Notes: generated by a model not told the origin, from the sequence alone. A stretch of DNA of 64,000 bases from an uncultured Pelagibacteraceae bacterium (GCA_902628965.1 CACOPB010000002.1:186001-250000); one strand, 5' to 3'. Positions 11,481 to 23,393 are shown, numbered from the stretch's first letter. Numbers and translations are program-made.

Positions 11481-12965
11481 ATGACAATTAACTTTAAAGC
11501 ACCAGAAATAAAAGAATTACAACCTAGACTATTAGTATTAGGCGTAGGTGGAGCAGGTGGAAACGCAATTAATGAAATGATTGAAAACAATATGCAAGGA
11601 GTAGAGTTTATAGCAGTAAATACTGATGCTCAAGATTTGAAGCTTAGTAAAGCAAAAACAAGAATTCAAATTGGTTTAAATTTAACCAAAGGATTAGGAG
11701 CTGGTGCAAAACTAGATATTGGCCAAGCAGCAGCTGATGAATCTTTAAATGAAATTGTAAATACACTTCAAGGTGCAAATATGGTTTTTATTGCAGCAGG
11801 TATGGGTGGTGGAACCGGCACTGGTGCTGCTCATGTTATCGCAAGAGCTGCTAAAGAATTAAATATCTTAACTGTAGGTGTTGTGACTCTTCCATTTTTA
11901 TATGAAGGCCCCTCTAGAATGAGAAGAGCACAACAAGGTTTGGAAGAGTTGAGAAAACATGTTGATACAATAATTGTTATTCCAAATCAAAATCTGTTCA
12001 AAATAGCTAATGAACAGACAACATTTGAAGAATCTTTTAATCTTTCAAACAATGTTCTAAGGCATGGAGTTCAGAGTGTTACAGATTTAATGGTAAGACC
12101 TGGAATAATCAATTTAGATTTTGCTGATGTTGAAACTGTTATGGCATCCATGGGTAAAGCTATGATGGGAACTGGAGAAGCTGAAGGTGAAGGTCGTGCA
12201 ATGCAAGCTGCAGAGATTGCAATAAGCAACCCTCTAATTGACGACTATACTTTAAAAGGTGCTAAAGGTTTATTGGTAAATATTACTGGAGGTAAAGATC
12301 TTAAACTCTTTGAGGTAGATGAAGTGGTGAATAAAATAAGATCTGAAGTAGATGCAGAAGCGGAGGTAATAATTGGGGCAATAACCGACACAGAGCTTGA
12401 TGGAAAAATTAGAGTTTCAATTGTTGCAACATCATTAGACGGCCAACAACCTGAATCAAAATCAGTAGTAAATATGGTTCATAGAATTCATAATCGTAAC
12501 CCTGGTTACTCTGATTTTTCAAATATTGGATCTTCTCAATCTTTTAATTTTGCAAATTCAACGGCATCAAACCCAATTACACATGGTGCTAATGCTTTAA
12601 AACTTGAAAATGAGATTGTCCAAGATCAACAAAAAGAGAGTTCTCATAATCAAATGATGAATGAGGAAGTTGTTCAAAACACTAATATGGAAAGTGAAAA
12701 TATAGTTGAAGATAATACAGTTAATGAAATAGAAAAATCTTTTGCACAAGAGGCGATGGAAACTACTATTGAAGAAACCCAAGAGAAAAATTTCGATGAA
12801 GAGGTTTCTAACGATCTTAAAGAATTTGGAGTTGATTCTGATGCACCAGATTTATTCAGCTCAGAAACTGAAAGCTCAAGTTCAAATGAACTTTTATCTT
12901 TTGACCAAGAGGAAGAAGAAGATGATCTTGAGATACCAGCATTCTTAAGAAGACAAAAAAATTAA
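11481..12965 (+). CDS. ftsZ: Cell division protein FtsZ
   Basis: [26 protein letters not shown] tubulin signature, C-terminal peptide [14 protein letters not shown]. Confidence 0.98.
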   Translation: MTINFKAPEIKELQPRLLVLGVGGAGGNAINEMIENNMQGVEFIAVNTDAQDLKLSKAKTRIQIGLNLTKGLGAGAKLDIGQAAADESLNEIVNTLQGANMVFIAAGMGGGTGTGAAHVIARAAKELNILTVGVVTLPFLYEGPSRMRRAQQGLEELRKHVDTIIVIPNQNLFKIANEQTTFEESFNLSNNVLRHGVQSVTDLMVRPGIINLDFADVETVMASMGKAMMGTGEAEGEGRAMQAAEIAISNPLIDDYTLKGAKGLLVNITGGKDLKLFEVDEVVNKIRSEVDAEAEVIIGAITDTELDGKIRVSIVATSLDGQQPESKSVVNMVHRIHNRNPGYSDFSNIGSSQSFNFANSTASNPITHGANALKLENEIVQDQQKESSHNQMMNEEVVQNTNMESENIVEDNTVNEIEKSFAQEAMETTIEETQEKNFDEEVSNDLKEFGVDSDAPDLFSSETESSSSNELLSFDQEEEEDDLEIPAFLRRQKN

Positions 12966-12983
12966 TGGTCTTCAAAGAAATAA

Positions 12984-13994
12984 ATGGACGCCACCATAGT
13001 ACCGAAAATGCAAAAGCATTATCCGGTGCTGCTAAAAGAAATTATTAGCGTTATTTCCCCTCAACATGGTGGCACATTTATTGATTGTACTTTCGGTCAA
13101 GGTGGTTATTCCAAAAAAATTTTAGATTTTAAAAATACAAAAGTTATAGCTCTTGATAGAGATTTAGAGAGCGCAAAGATTGCTAATCAATTAAAAGAAA
13201 ATTTTGAAGATAGATTTATATTTAAAAATATTAAATTTAGTCAGTTAAATAATCTAAAGCTTAAAAATGAAAACATAAGAGGAGTAGTTTTTGATCTTGG
13301 TTATTCCTATACTCAAATAAAAGATCTACAAAAAGGATTATCTTTCGATGCTGTTGGTAAATTAAATATGCAGCTGGGTTTAAATAATTATTCGGCAGAA
13401 GATGTAATCAATAAACTTAATGAAAAAGAATTAGAAAAGATATTTAAATTTTTTGGAGATGAAAAAGAAGCTAAGTACATTGCACGAAATATCACAAAAG
13501 AGAGATTAAAAAATAAAATTGATACAAAAGGTTTAGTTGAAATTATCGACAAATCAAAAAAAAGAAAAAATTTTAAAGTTCATAATGCAACCAAAGTTTT
13601 TCAGGCACTTAGAATATTTGTAAATAAAGAAATAAGTGAATTAATTTATGGGCTTATTAATGCCACTAAAGTTCTAAAAAAAGGAGGTATTTTAGGTGTA
13701 GTTACATTCCATTCTTTAGAGGATAAAATAGTAAAATATTTTTTTAAAAGTCTTTCCGAAAATAAAAGTATTTCACGATATAGTCCTTTTATAGAACAAG
13801 CAGATACATTATTTAATATAATTCAAAAAAAACCAATAACTCCTTCTGAAGAAGAGTTAAACGAAAATCCACCATCTAGATCAGCCAAATTTAGATATGT
13901 GATAAAAAAAAACGATTTTTATAATTTCGATACCGACATAGAGGAGAAATTCAGAAATTATATTGAAATCGAAAATTACGGAGGCAAACTATGA
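12984..13994 (+). CDS. rsmH: 16S rRNA m4C1402 methyltransferase RsmH (MraW)
   Basis: [51 protein letters not shown]. Confidence 0.96.
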   Translation: MDATIVPKMQKHYPVLLKEIISVISPQHGGTFIDCTFGQGGYSKKILDFKNTKVIALDRDLESAKIANQLKENFEDRFIFKNIKFSQLNNLKLKNENIRGVVFDLGYSYTQIKDLQKGLSFDAVGKLNMQLGLNNYSAEDVINKLNEKELEKIFKFFGDEKEAKYIARNITKERLKNKIDTKGLVEIIDKSKKRKNFKVHNATKVFQALRIFVNKEISELIYGLINATKVLKKGGILGVVTFHSLEDKIVKYFFKSLSENKSISRYSPFIEQADTLFNIIQKKPITPSEEELNENPPSRSAKFRYVIKKNDFYNFDTDIEEKFRNYIEIENYGGKL

Positions 13995-14296
13995 AAAAGT
14001 TTGCTTTAGCAGTAGTGATTTTTTTTTTAGTCTTATCGACTGCAATAATAAAAAATACGACTAAACAAATTGAAGATGAAATATTTACAGCAAAAGAGAA
14101 TATTAGAGTTTTAAGGTCTGAATTTGAAAATGTATCCTTGGAGTATGATTATTTAAGTTCTGCAGAAAGATTGCTTGAATATCAATCACAGTATTTTGAG
14201 AATGAGTTAATTCAAAAAAATATAAATGACATAAAAATTTACAATATTTCAAATGATATAAATAAAATCCAAAATTTTAAAATTATAAAAGAGTAA
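13991..14296 (+). CDS. ftsL: FtsL-like cell division protein
   Basis: Small single-TM coiled-coil ORF between rsmH and ftsI. Confidence 0.7.
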   Translation: MKKFALAVVIFFLVLSTAIIKNTTKQIEDEIFTAKENIRVLRSEFENVSLEYDYLSSAERLLEYQSQYFENELIQKNINDIKIYNISNDINKIQNFKIIKE

Positions 14297-15987
14297 TGGC
14301 TGACAATAAATCAAAATTAACTATAGAAGACTATAAAAGTGATTTTATATTTAAGAAAAAGGAGAATGGATTAAATATTCAATTCAATCGTGTAGCTTTT
14401 ATTTTTTTTGTTTTTTTTATTATATATTTAATTTACACAATACACTTAGTTCACCTAGGTTCACGAAAAAGTAAATTAGAAAAAATAAATAATCTTCCTG
14501 CATATAAAAATCAACTTTATCGAGCAGATATCATAGATATTAATGGAAATTATTTAGCTAAGACAGTTAAATCGATTGATATTGGTTTGAAAACTTCAGA
14601 TATAATCAATGTTAAAAAATTACTGCTAAGTTTAAATATTATTTTTCCTGACAAAAATTTTGATGAAATTAAAAAAAAAATAAAAACTAAGAAATTTTTT
14701 TATTTAGAAAAGAAAATTTCAGAGGAAAATTATGAAAAAATAATGAAATTAGGAGACAAATCTTTAGTTCCAGAAGAAAGAGTTTTAAGAATTTATCCAC
14801 AAAAAAATCTTTTTAGTCATGTTTTAGGTCAAATAGATGATAATAATAATGGTATTTCTGGGTTAGAAAAATCCTTAAATGATAAACTTAGAAAATCTAA
14901 AGAGTCAATTAAACTTACATTAGATAAAGATATACAATTTTTAATTAGAAAAGAATTAATCAAATATCAGGAAATTTTTAAAAGCAAAGGTAGCGCAGCT
15001 ATTTTAATGAATGTTAATAATGGCAATATTTTATCATTAGTTTCTTTGCCAGATTTTAATCCAAATGAAAGACAAAACATTACAGATGTAAATTATATCA
15101 ACAGGGTAACTAAAGGAACATATGAACTTGGATCTGTATTTAAAGCATTTACTTTTGCTAGCGCCTTAAATGAAAAGGTAATTAAACCAGAGACTGAATT
15201 TTTAGATTTACCCAAATCAATTAAATGCGACAAATATAGAATAGGTGAGTACGACAATGAAATACCATCAGATTTAACTGCAGAGCAAATTTTAGTTAGA
15301 TCTGGAAATATAGGATCAGTGAAAATTGCCCAAAAAGTTGGCTCAGAAAAATTTAAATTATTTTTAGAAAAAGTTGGTGTGTTAAGTGATATTGATTTTG
15401 ATATTGAAGAAATTGCTCCTCAAAAAAATTATGATTTTGGAAAATGCAGATTGGCTACAGCTTCTTTTGGACATGGAATAGCAACTACAATTCTTCAATT
15501 AGCAAAAGGTTATTCAGTTTTATCAAATGGTGGGTATGAAATTAAGCCAACATTAATTTATAAAGAAAATAATTTTAACAAAAAAAATAAAAGAATATTA
15601 AACAAAGGTATTTCTGAACAAGTTGTTAGCGCTTTAAGAAAAATTGTAAATACTGAGGAAGGGACAGCTAAATTTGCAGATGTTCAAAATTATGAAATTG
15701 GTGGAAAAACAGGAACTGCTGATCAACCTGAGGGAGGAGTATATTCTGAGGCAAAAATAAATACTTTTGCCTCCATTTTTCCCACATCAAATCCACAATT
15801 TGTTTTTGTTGTAATGCTAGATACTCCAAAAAAATCTAAAGATTATTATTATAATTATAGACATCGAAAAGGAGGGTGGAAGGGTACACTTTATAATACT
15901 GCTGGCTGGACCTCGGTAGAGGTAGCAGGAAAAGTCATAGATAAAATTGGGCCTATTTTAGCCACAAAATATATAGAGGTTAATTAA
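14296..15987 (+). CDS. ftsI: Peptidoglycan transpeptidase FtsI / PBP3
   Basis: Class B PBP: SVFK (SxxK), SGN, KTGT motifs; position in cluster. Confidence 0.94.
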   Translation: MADNKSKLTIEDYKSDFIFKKKENGLNIQFNRVAFIFFVFFIIYLIYTIHLVHLGSRKSKLEKINNLPAYKNQLYRADIIDINGNYLAKTVKSIDIGLKTSDIINVKKLLLSLNIIFPDKNFDEIKKKIKTKKFFYLEKKISEENYEKIMKLGDKSLVPEERVLRIYPQKNLFSHVLGQIDDNNNGISGLEKSLNDKLRKSKESIKLTLDKDIQFLIRKELIKYQEIFKSKGSAAILMNVNNGNILSLVSLPDFNPNERQNITDVNYINRVTKGTYELGSVFKAFTFASALNEKVIKPETEFLDLPKSIKCDKYRIGEYDNEIPSDLTAEQILVRSGNIGSVKIAQKVGSEKFKLFLEKVGVLSDIDFDIEEIAPQKNYDFGKCRLATASFGHGIATTILQLAKGYSVLSNGGYEIKPTLIYKENNFNKKNKRILNKGISEQVVSALRKIVNTEEGTAKFADVQNYEIGGKTGTADQPEGGVYSEAKINTFASIFPTSNPQFVFVVMLDTPKKSKDYYYNYRHRKGGWKGTLYNTAGWTSVEVAGKVIDKIGPILATKYIEVN

Positions 15988-15989
15988 TT

Positions 15990-18836
15990 ATGCTTCTAGG
16001 AAATTACTTTCATAACGTAAATAAAAATTATAAAAATTTTTCTTTTTCAGGGATTTCATTTGACACTAAGAGTATTAAAAAAAATAATATTTTTTTTGCA
16101 ATCAAAGGAAATAGTATTGATGGTAATAAATTTATTCCTAAAGCAATTAAAAAAGGATCTAAAATTATTGTAACCGAAAGAAAAACAAATCAACTCCAAA
16201 ATGGAATTTTGTATATTCATACAAATAATATAAGAAAATTATTAGCTGAAACTGCTTTTAAAATTTATAATAAAAAACCAAAAAATTTAATTGCAGTTAC
16301 CGGTACAAACGGAAAATCATCAGTTGCAGATTTTTATTATCAAATATTAAAATTAAATAATAAAAAAGGTGCTTCGATTGGCACATTAGGTGTTAAATCA
16401 AAAAGTATTAATTTGAATTTATCTAATACCACAATAGACCCAATAAAATTGGCTAAAATATTAAACAAGTTAAAAAATCAAAAAATAGAAAATGTAATTA
16501 TGGAAGCTTCAAGCCATGGATTAAAGCAAAATAGATTAGATGGTTTAAAGTTTAATTCAGGTATATTTACTAATCTATCTCAGGATCATCTTGATTATCA
16601 TAAAAATTTAAAAAACTATTTAAATGCAAAACTTTATTTATTTAAAAACCTAATCTCAAAAAGAGGAAATGTAATTACAGATCAATTAATACCCGAGTTT
16701 AAAAACATAAAAAAAATTGTAATTAATAAGAAATTAAAATTGCATACACTTGATGATGAGAAAAATAATCTAGAGCTTATATCTCATAATTTTAAAGGAG
16801 AGAGTCAATTTCTTAGAATTAAATTAAATAGTTCAATTAGGGATATAAATTTAAATTTAATTGGAAAAATACAATTAAAAAATGTTTTGATGGCAATAAT
16901 TGCAGCAAAATATAGCGGTATTAGTTTAGATAAAATTTTAAACACAATTCCAAAATTAAAACCAGTTGAGGGAAGGTTTGAAAAAATTGGTAAAATTAAA
17001 AATCAATCAAAAGTAATTCTTGATTATGCTCATACACCTGATGCTCTTAAAACGTGTCTTATAAATCTTAGAGAACAATTTCCTAATAAAACAATCACAG
17101 TTCTATTCGGTTGTGGGGGAAATAGGGATCAAAATAAAAGATCAAAAATGGGAAAAATAGCAAGTGATTTTGCAGATAGTATAATACTTACAAATGATAA
17201 TCCTAGATTTGAAAATCCTCAAAAAATAAGAAGAGATATAAAAAAGGGAATTAAAAAAAAGAGAATTATTGAAATATCTAATAGAGCAATAGCAATAAAA
17301 GAAGCTATTCATAATTTGAATTCAGGCGATATCTTATTAGTTGCTGGAAAGGGACATGAGAAAACTCAAGATATTGGAAATAAGAAAATTTTCTTTTCAG
17401 ATAGAAAAGTAATCTTAAATGCTATTAAAAATAAAAATAATAATTTATCAGATAATTTAAAAATAAATGTGGTCAAAGAGGTAGCTAAAATTAAAAAATT
17501 GTCTCCCTTCACCTCTTTAAAAATAGCAAGAATTAATTCTCAAGAAGTTACCAGAAATGATATTTTTTTTGCTATTAAAGGAAAAAAAAATGATGGTAAT
17601 AAATTTGTTGCACAATCATTTAATAGAAAAGCATCGCTAGCTGTAGTAAATCAAGTTCAAAATAAATTAAATAAAAGTCGACAGATTAAAGTAAAAAATA
17701 CTTTAAAATTCTTAACAGATATTTCAAAGATTTTTAGAAAAAGTATTGATACAAATATTATTGCTATTACAGGTAGTTGTGGCAAAACTACACTTAAAGA
17801 ATTGTTAGGCAGTGTATTAAGTAAAATTACCAAAGTAAGCATTTCTCCAAAATCTTATAACAATAAATTTGGGGTTCCTTTGAGTCTTTTTAATTTAAAA
17901 CAAAAGGATGAATTTGGAATTTTAGAGGTAGGAATGGATAAAAAAGGTGAAATTGATTATTTAACAAAAATTATAGAACCAGATGTTGGAGTAATAACAA
18001 ATATAAATTATGCACACGCTAAAAATTTTAAAAATATTAAACAAATCGCTTTAGCAAAATCTGAAATAATTAACAACATAAAACCTTATGGTTATGTTGT
18101 GTTGAATGCAGATGATAGTTTTTTTCAATTACATAAAAAAATTGCCAAAGAAAAGAAAATTAAAGTAGTTTCTTTTGGTATTAAAAGTCAGAGAGCAGAT
18201 ATTAAATTAATTAATATAAAGACTTTTGGAAACAAATTTAAAATTAATATTAGGTTAAATAATAAAAAAAAAGATTTCATATTATCTAATGATTTTCAAA
18301 ATAATTTATATAATACACTTTCTGCTTTAGCTGTTATTAGTATTTATAAAAATATATTTAAACTAAATGAAAACATTTTTCTTAATTTCAGAATTCCAGT
18401 GGGAAGAGGGGATCATTCTGTATTAAGATTTAATAATAAAAAAAAAATTAATTTAATTGATCAAAGTTATAATTCAAATCCTCTATCATTAAAATCTGCA
18501 ATAAAAAATTTTGATAAAATGAACTCTAAAAAATCAAATAAATATTTATTAATTGGTGACATGTTAGAGCTTGGTAGTCATTCTAAAAAACTTCATAAAT
18601 CTATTGCTCCAATAATTAATCAAACCAAGATACATAAGGTATTTGTCAAAGGTAAAATGGCATCTATAATATTTGCAAACATCTCAAAAGCCAAAAAAGG
18701 TAGAATTTTATCAAACAAGTCTCAAATTATTGAATTGATTAAAAAAGATTTAAATAATAATGATTATTTAATGATTAAAGCCTCACTTGCGACAGGATTC
18801 AACGACATAGTAAAAAATCTGAGAGGATTGTATTAA
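15990..18836 (+). CDS. Bifunctional MurE-MurF fusion ligase
   Basis: 948 aa; N-half GTNGKSSVADF + DNPR (m-DAP type MurE) ; C-half TGSCGKTTLKELLG + MurF features; single uninterrupted ORF. Confidence 0.95.
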   Translation: MLLGNYFHNVNKNYKNFSFSGISFDTKSIKKNNIFFAIKGNSIDGNKFIPKAIKKGSKIIVTERKTNQLQNGILYIHTNNIRKLLAETAFKIYNKKPKNLIAVTGTNGKSSVADFYYQILKLNNKKGASIGTLGVKSKSINLNLSNTTIDPIKLAKILNKLKNQKIENVIMEASSHGLKQNRLDGLKFNSGIFTNLSQDHLDYHKNLKNYLNAKLYLFKNLISKRGNVITDQLIPEFKNIKKIVINKKLKLHTLDDEKNNLELISHNFKGESQFLRIKLNSSIRDINLNLIGKIQLKNVLMAIIAAKYSGISLDKILNTIPKLKPVEGRFEKIGKIKNQSKVILDYAHTPDALKTCLINLREQFPNKTITVLFGCGGNRDQNKRSKMGKIASDFADSIILTNDNPRFENPQKIRRDIKKGIKKKRIIEISNRAIAIKEAIHNLNSGDILLVAGKGHEKTQDIGNKKIFFSDRKVILNAIKNKNNNLSDNLKINVVKEVAKIKKLSPFTSLKIARINSQEVTRNDIFFAIKGKKNDGNKFVAQSFNRKASLAVVNQVQNKLNKSRQIKVKNTLKFLTDISKIFRKSIDTNIIAITGSCGKTTLKELLGSVLSKITKVSISPKSYNNKFGVPLSLFNLKQKDEFGILEVGMDKKGEIDYLTKIIEPDVGVITNINYAHAKNFKNIKQIALAKSEIINNIKPYGYVVLNADDSFFQLHKKIAKEKKIKVVSFGIKSQRADIKLINIKTFGNKFKINIRLNNKKKDFILSNDFQNNLYNTLSALAVISIYKNIFKLNENIFLNFRIPVGRGDHSVLRFNNKKKINLIDQSYNSNPLSLKSAIKNFDKMNSKKSNKYLLIGDMLELGSHSKKLHKSIAPIINQTKIHKVFVKGKMASIIFANISKAKKGRILSNKSQIIELIKKDLNNNDYLMIKASLATGFNDIVKNLRGLY

Positions 18837-19922
18837 ATGCTTTATCAATTTTTATTAAATTTTGTTGATACTTTTAGTTTTTTAAATGTATTTAAATATT
18901 TAACTTTTAGAACGGGTTTATCTTTTTTCACCTCATTAGTTATTGTACTGATCATTGGAGGTCCTTTTATTAAATTTTTTTCAAAACAAAAAATTTTAAA
19001 TCCAATCCGCGACGATGGACCTGAAGACCATATACTTAAAAAAATTGGTACACCAACTATGGGAGGTTTAATAATTTTATTCGGCTTATTAGTATCGGTA
19101 ATATTATGGGCAGACTTATCAAATATTAATATTTTATTTTGCATCTACATAGCAATTACTTTTGGTTTATTAGGAGCATATGATGACTTTAAGAAGATTA
19201 AATATAGCCACTCATCAGGAATTTCTTCAAAATTTAAGATAACTTCACAAATAATATTAGCAATTATTGGCGTAAGTTTTTTTGTTTATTTAAACGATTA
19301 TCAAGATTTAAATAATTTATATTTTCCATTTTTTAAAAATTTGATCTTAAACCTTGGATGGTTTTTTATACCATTTGCAATATTTGTTATCATAGGTTCA
19401 TCTAATGCTGTTAACCTTACTGATGGACTAGATGGTTTAGCAACAGTGCCTGTAATATTAGTTGCAGCATGTTTTGCTTTTATAAGTTATGTTACTGGAA
19501 ACATAGTATTTTCAAATTATTTACAAATTCCTTATATCGAGGGAACTGGTGAAGTATCAATTTTTTGCGGAGCAATTATTGGCTCTTGTTTAGGTTTTTT
19601 GTGGTTTAATGCTCCACCAGCTAAAATTTTTATGGGTGACACAGGCTCATTATCTCTTGGAGGATCTTTAGGAGCGGTAGGAATAATCACGAAGCATGAA
19701 ATTGTTTTAGCTATTACTGGTGGGCTTTTTGTACTAGAGGCAGTTTCAGTAATGGTTCAAGTAATTTCGTTTAAACTTACCGGAAAAAGAATTTTTAGAA
19801 TGGCGCCTATACACCATCATTTTGAGAAAAAGGGATGGCCAGAGTCTACAGTTGTTATTAGGTTTTGGATTATCTCTATTATCCTAGCAATGATTGGTTT
19901 AGCTACCTTAAAATTAAGATAA
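18837..19922 (+). CDS. mraY: Phospho-N-acetylmuramoyl-pentapeptide transferase
   Basis: IRDDGPEDHILKKIGTPTMGGL, NLTDGLDGLA, FRMAPIHHHFEKKGWPE. Confidence 0.98.
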   Translation: MLYQFLLNFVDTFSFLNVFKYLTFRTGLSFFTSLVIVLIIGGPFIKFFSKQKILNPIRDDGPEDHILKKIGTPTMGGLIILFGLLVSVILWADLSNINILFCIYIAITFGLLGAYDDFKKIKYSHSSGISSKFKITSQIILAIIGVSFFVYLNDYQDLNNLYFPFFKNLILNLGWFFIPFAIFVIIGSSNAVNLTDGLDGLATVPVILVAACFAFISYVTGNIVFSNYLQIPYIEGTGEVSIFCGAIIGSCLGFLWFNAPPAKIFMGDTGSLSLGGSLGAVGIITKHEIVLAITGGLFVLEAVSVMVQVISFKLTGKRIFRMAPIHHHFEKKGWPESTVVIRFWIISIILAMIGLATLKLR

Positions 19923-21220
19923 TGAAAATATTTAATAATATTTTTTTAGGAAAAAAAATATTAATTTATGGTTTAGGAAAGAGTGGTATTTCATCCTATA
20001 AATTTTTAAAAAATAAGTCTGATGTGTATGTATTTGATGATAATCAAAAAAATAATTTAAAACTCAAAAAAAAAATAGTTAAATTAGAGCAAATTCAAAA
20101 AATAAATTTTGATAAAATTATTATTAGTCCTGGTATTGATATTTCAAATTGTAAATTATCAAAATTTTTAAAGAAAAATCTTCAAAAAATCCATACTGAT
20201 CTTGATGTTTTGTTTTCATTTTATAACAATGAAAGTATCACTATTACAGGAACTAATGGTAAATCTACAACTGCAAAGATTTTACATGACGCTTTAATTG
20301 ATCAAAAAAGAGACTCAAGACTTATTGGGAATATTGGTAATCCAGCATTATTAGAAAAAAATATTACAAAAAAAACAATCTTTGTAATAGAGGCTTCTTC
20401 TTATCAGCTAGATTACAGTAGCGTATTTAGATCAAAATATGCATTTATTTTAAACATAACTGCAGATCACATTGAGAGACATAAAAGTTTAAAAAATTAT
20501 GTAAATTCAAAATTTAAATTATTAAAATCTCAAACAAGCGGATCTTTTGCATACGTAAAAAAAGAGGATGAACTAATAACTAAAAAATTAAATAAAAATA
20601 AATATAATTCAAAAATCTACAGAGTACAGACTTCATGTAAAGATAAAAAGTTTAATAAAATTACTAATAAATATTTTTTATCTGATGGTAATAAAGAAAA
20701 TTTATCATTTATATTAAAAATTGCTCCAAGATTAAAACTTAATTACAAAAAATTAATTAAGACCATTAATAAATTTAAAGGCCTAGATTTCAGACAACAA
20801 ATTATACTTGATAAAAAAAATCTCACAATAATTAATGACTCTAAATCTACAAGCTTTGCTTCCTCAGAAAATATATTAAAAAATTTAAATGATGCATATT
20901 GGATTTTAGGAGGAATTCCCAAAAAAGGAGATAAATTTAAACTATCAAAAATAAAGTGTAAAAATATCAAAGCTTATATTTTTGGATCACATCATAGAAA
21001 ATTTATAAAAATTTTAAAAAATAGATTAAAAATTAAAAAATTTAAAAATTTACAAGAGACTCTTAAAGTTATTTTTTCAGAAATTAATATTCAACAATCT
21101 AAAAAAAATATTATTTTTTTCAGCCCTGCTGGAGCTTCATTTGATAGTTTTAAAAATTTTGAAGATAGAGGGTATTATTTTAATCAGATAATTAAAAGGT
21201 ATATAAATGCAAAGCGATAA
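19922..21220 (+). CDS. murD: UDP-N-acetylmuramoylalanine--D-glutamate ligase
   Basis: GLGKSGISSYKFL, TGTNGKSTTAKIL; ORF-track start 19865 overlaps mraY, start reassigned to ATG 19922. Confidence 0.94.
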   Translation: MKIFNNIFLGKKILIYGLGKSGISSYKFLKNKSDVYVFDDNQKNNLKLKKKIVKLEQIQKINFDKIIISPGIDISNCKLSKFLKKNLQKIHTDLDVLFSFYNNESITITGTNGKSTTAKILHDALIDQKRDSRLIGNIGNPALLEKNITKKTIFVIEASSYQLDYSSVFRSKYAFILNITADHIERHKSLKNYVNSKFKLLKSQTSGSFAYVKKEDELITKKLNKNKYNSKIYRVQTSCKDKKFNKITNKYFLSDGNKENLSFILKIAPRLKLNYKKLIKTINKFKGLDFRQQIILDKKNLTIINDSKSTSFASSENILKNLNDAYWILGGIPKKGDKFKLSKIKCKNIKAYIFGSHHRKFIKILKNRLKIKKFKNLQETLKVIFSEINIQQSKKNIIFFSPAGASFDSFKNFEDRGYYFNQIIKRYINAKR

Positions 21221-22328
21221 TATTGTTTACAAATTTTATTATCAATGGTGGAAAAATATAGATAAATCTATTTTTTTACTAATAAGTTTATTATTTGTTA
21301 TTGGATTATTTTTTTCTTTAGTTTCAACTTCTCTAATAGCCTCTGATAAGTTAGATACCAACAGTTATTTCTTCTTTTTTAAACATTTGATTTATGTATT
21401 AATTGGAATATTTCTGATTTTTATATTTTCCTCTTTAAATTCAGATCAATTATATAAATACTCTATTATTCTTTTTTTTATTTCACTTATTTCTTTGTTT
21501 TTGGTGCCATTTGTTGGTGTTGAAGTCAAAGGATCTAAAAGATGGATAGACTTATTTTTCTTACCAAGATTTCAGCCTATAGAAGTTTTAAAACCATTTT
21601 TGATAATAATTTTAGCAACTATTTTATGTGATATCAGATCAAATATTTTATTTAAATATTTGATGTCTATTATTCTGATATCTGCCATTTCTTTACTTTT
21701 AATAGCCCAACCAGATATTGGCCAAACTTTACTAGTGATATTTTGTTGGGTAACTCTAATCTTCACATCAGGAATTAATATATATATTCTTTTAGTAATA
21801 TTTATAGCTGGTGCATTTTTGCTTACTTATCTTATTATTTATGTTCCTAGATTTGATTATATCCAAGGACGTGTTTTTTCATTTTTTAATAGAGAAACAG
21901 GAACTCACAATTTTCAATCTGATAAAGCAATAGAGTCAATTACAAGCGGAGGTTTCTTTGGAAAAGGTATAGGTGAAGGAGTTCTTAAAAATAGAGTTCC
22001 TGAAGCTCATACTGACTATATTATTTCAGTAATTTCTGAAGAGTTTGGTGTTGTTGCCATAATGTTGATATTGTTATTGTTTCTGATCTTAATTTATATG
22101 GTTTTTAAAAGAATAAGTTTTGAGACTAATGATAAAGTTAAACTTATTTTAATTGGATCTATTAGTTTAATATTAATGCAGGCTACTATTCATGTTGGGG
22201 TTAATATAAGATTATTTCCAACTACCGGAATGACATTACCTTTTTTAAGTTATGGTGGTTCATCAATAATAAGTACATCAATATTGGCTGGGATAATTTT
22301 AAATTTAACAAAAAGAAAAATAAGCTAA
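21207..22328 (+). CDS. ftsW: Lipid II polymerase FtsW
   Basis: SEDS membrane protein: GSKRWIDLFFLPRFQPIEVLKP, EAHTDYIISVISEEFG, GMTLPFLSYGGSS. Confidence 0.96.
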   Translation: MQSDNIVYKFYYQWWKNIDKSIFLLISLLFVIGLFFSLVSTSLIASDKLDTNSYFFFFKHLIYVLIGIFLIFIFSSLNSDQLYKYSIILFFISLISLFLVPFVGVEVKGSKRWIDLFFLPRFQPIEVLKPFLIIILATILCDIRSNILFKYLMSIILISAISLLLIAQPDIGQTLLVIFCWVTLIFTSGINIYILLVIFIAGAFLLTYLIIYVPRFDYIQGRVFSFFNRETGTHNFQSDKAIESITSGGFFGKGIGEGVLKNRVPEAHTDYIISVISEEFGVVAIMLILLLFLILIYMVFKRISFETNDKVKLILIGSISLILMQATIHVGVNIRLFPTTGMTLPFLSYGGSSIISTSILAGIILNLTKRKIS

Positions 22329-23393
22329 ATGACAAAAAAAGTTTTAATTTCTACAGGTGGATCTGGAGGTCATGTGATACCAGCAATAACAATTTATAAT
22401 CATTTGAAAAATACCTATGAAACCTTGATTTCTACTGATAAAAGAGGGCTTGAATATTTAGACAAGAACTACAAGGTATTTATAATCAACACACCTAAAT
22501 TAAATAATTACTTTCTACTTCCTTTTTCATTTTTAAAAATATTTTTTCTAACTGTAAAATCTTTATTTATTTTAAAAAAAAATAACATTTCAATTTTAAT
22601 TTCTACAGGTGGCTACATGTCTTTGCCAATCTGTTTAGCAGCAAAAATATTGGGAATTAATATTTTTTTAATTGAACCAAATATGGTTCTTGGAAGAGCA
22701 AATAAATTTTTTTTAAATTTTTCAAAAAAATTAATATGTTATTCAAACAATTTAATTAATTTACCATCTGGAATTAATCATAAATTAACTACTATTAAAC
22801 CTTTAATACGAAAAGAATATTATGAAACCAGTACGTATCAAAAACATGATAATTTATTCACAATTATAATCATAGGAGGTAGTCAGGGTGCAAAAATCTT
22901 TGATGAGCTTTTAAATAAATCATTTGTTACTGTAGCAAAAAAAGTATCTATAAAAATTATTCATCAAACAAGCGAGAAAAATATAAATTTTTTAAAGGAT
23001 TTTTATTTTCAAAATAATATTGAAAGTAAAATTTTCAGTTTTGATCACGATCTTAGCGAAGTTTTAAAACAAGGAGACCTATGTATAACAAGAGCTGGAG
23101 CATCTAGTTTAGCTGAACTATCCTTTTTAAATATTCCATTTATTGCAATACCACTTCCATCATCAAAAGATAATCATCAGTATGAAAATGCGAAATATTA
23201 CAAGGAACGGGATTGTTGTTGGATAGTCGATCAAAAAAATTTTAATGACCAAAAATTCGAGAAATTTTTGCTTGAATTGATAAATAAAAATCAGGATTAC
23301 ATAACAAAAAAAAATAATTTACTGAAATTAAATTATCAAAATACCTGGAATAATGTTAATCAAAAAATATTAAATATTATTAATGAAAATTAA
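22329..23393 (+). CDS. murG: UDP-GlcNAc transferase MurG
   Basis: STGGSGGHVIPA, ISTGGYMSLP, ITRAGASSLAEL, DNHQYENA. Confidence 0.96.
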   Translation: MTKKVLISTGGSGGHVIPAITIYNHLKNTYETLISTDKRGLEYLDKNYKVFIINTPKLNNYFLLPFSFLKIFFLTVKSLFILKKNNISILISTGGYMSLPICLAAKILGINIFLIEPNMVLGRANKFFLNFSKKLICYSNNLINLPSGINHKLTTIKPLIRKEYYETSTYQKHDNLFTIIIIGGSQGAKIFDELLNKSFVTVAKKVSIKIIHQTSEKNINFLKDFYFQNNIESKIFSFDHDLSEVLKQGDLCITRAGASSLAELSFLNIPFIAIPLPSSKDNHQYENAKYYKERDCCWIVDQKNFNDQKFEKFLLELINKNQDYITKKNNLLKLNYQNTWNNVNQKILNIINEN

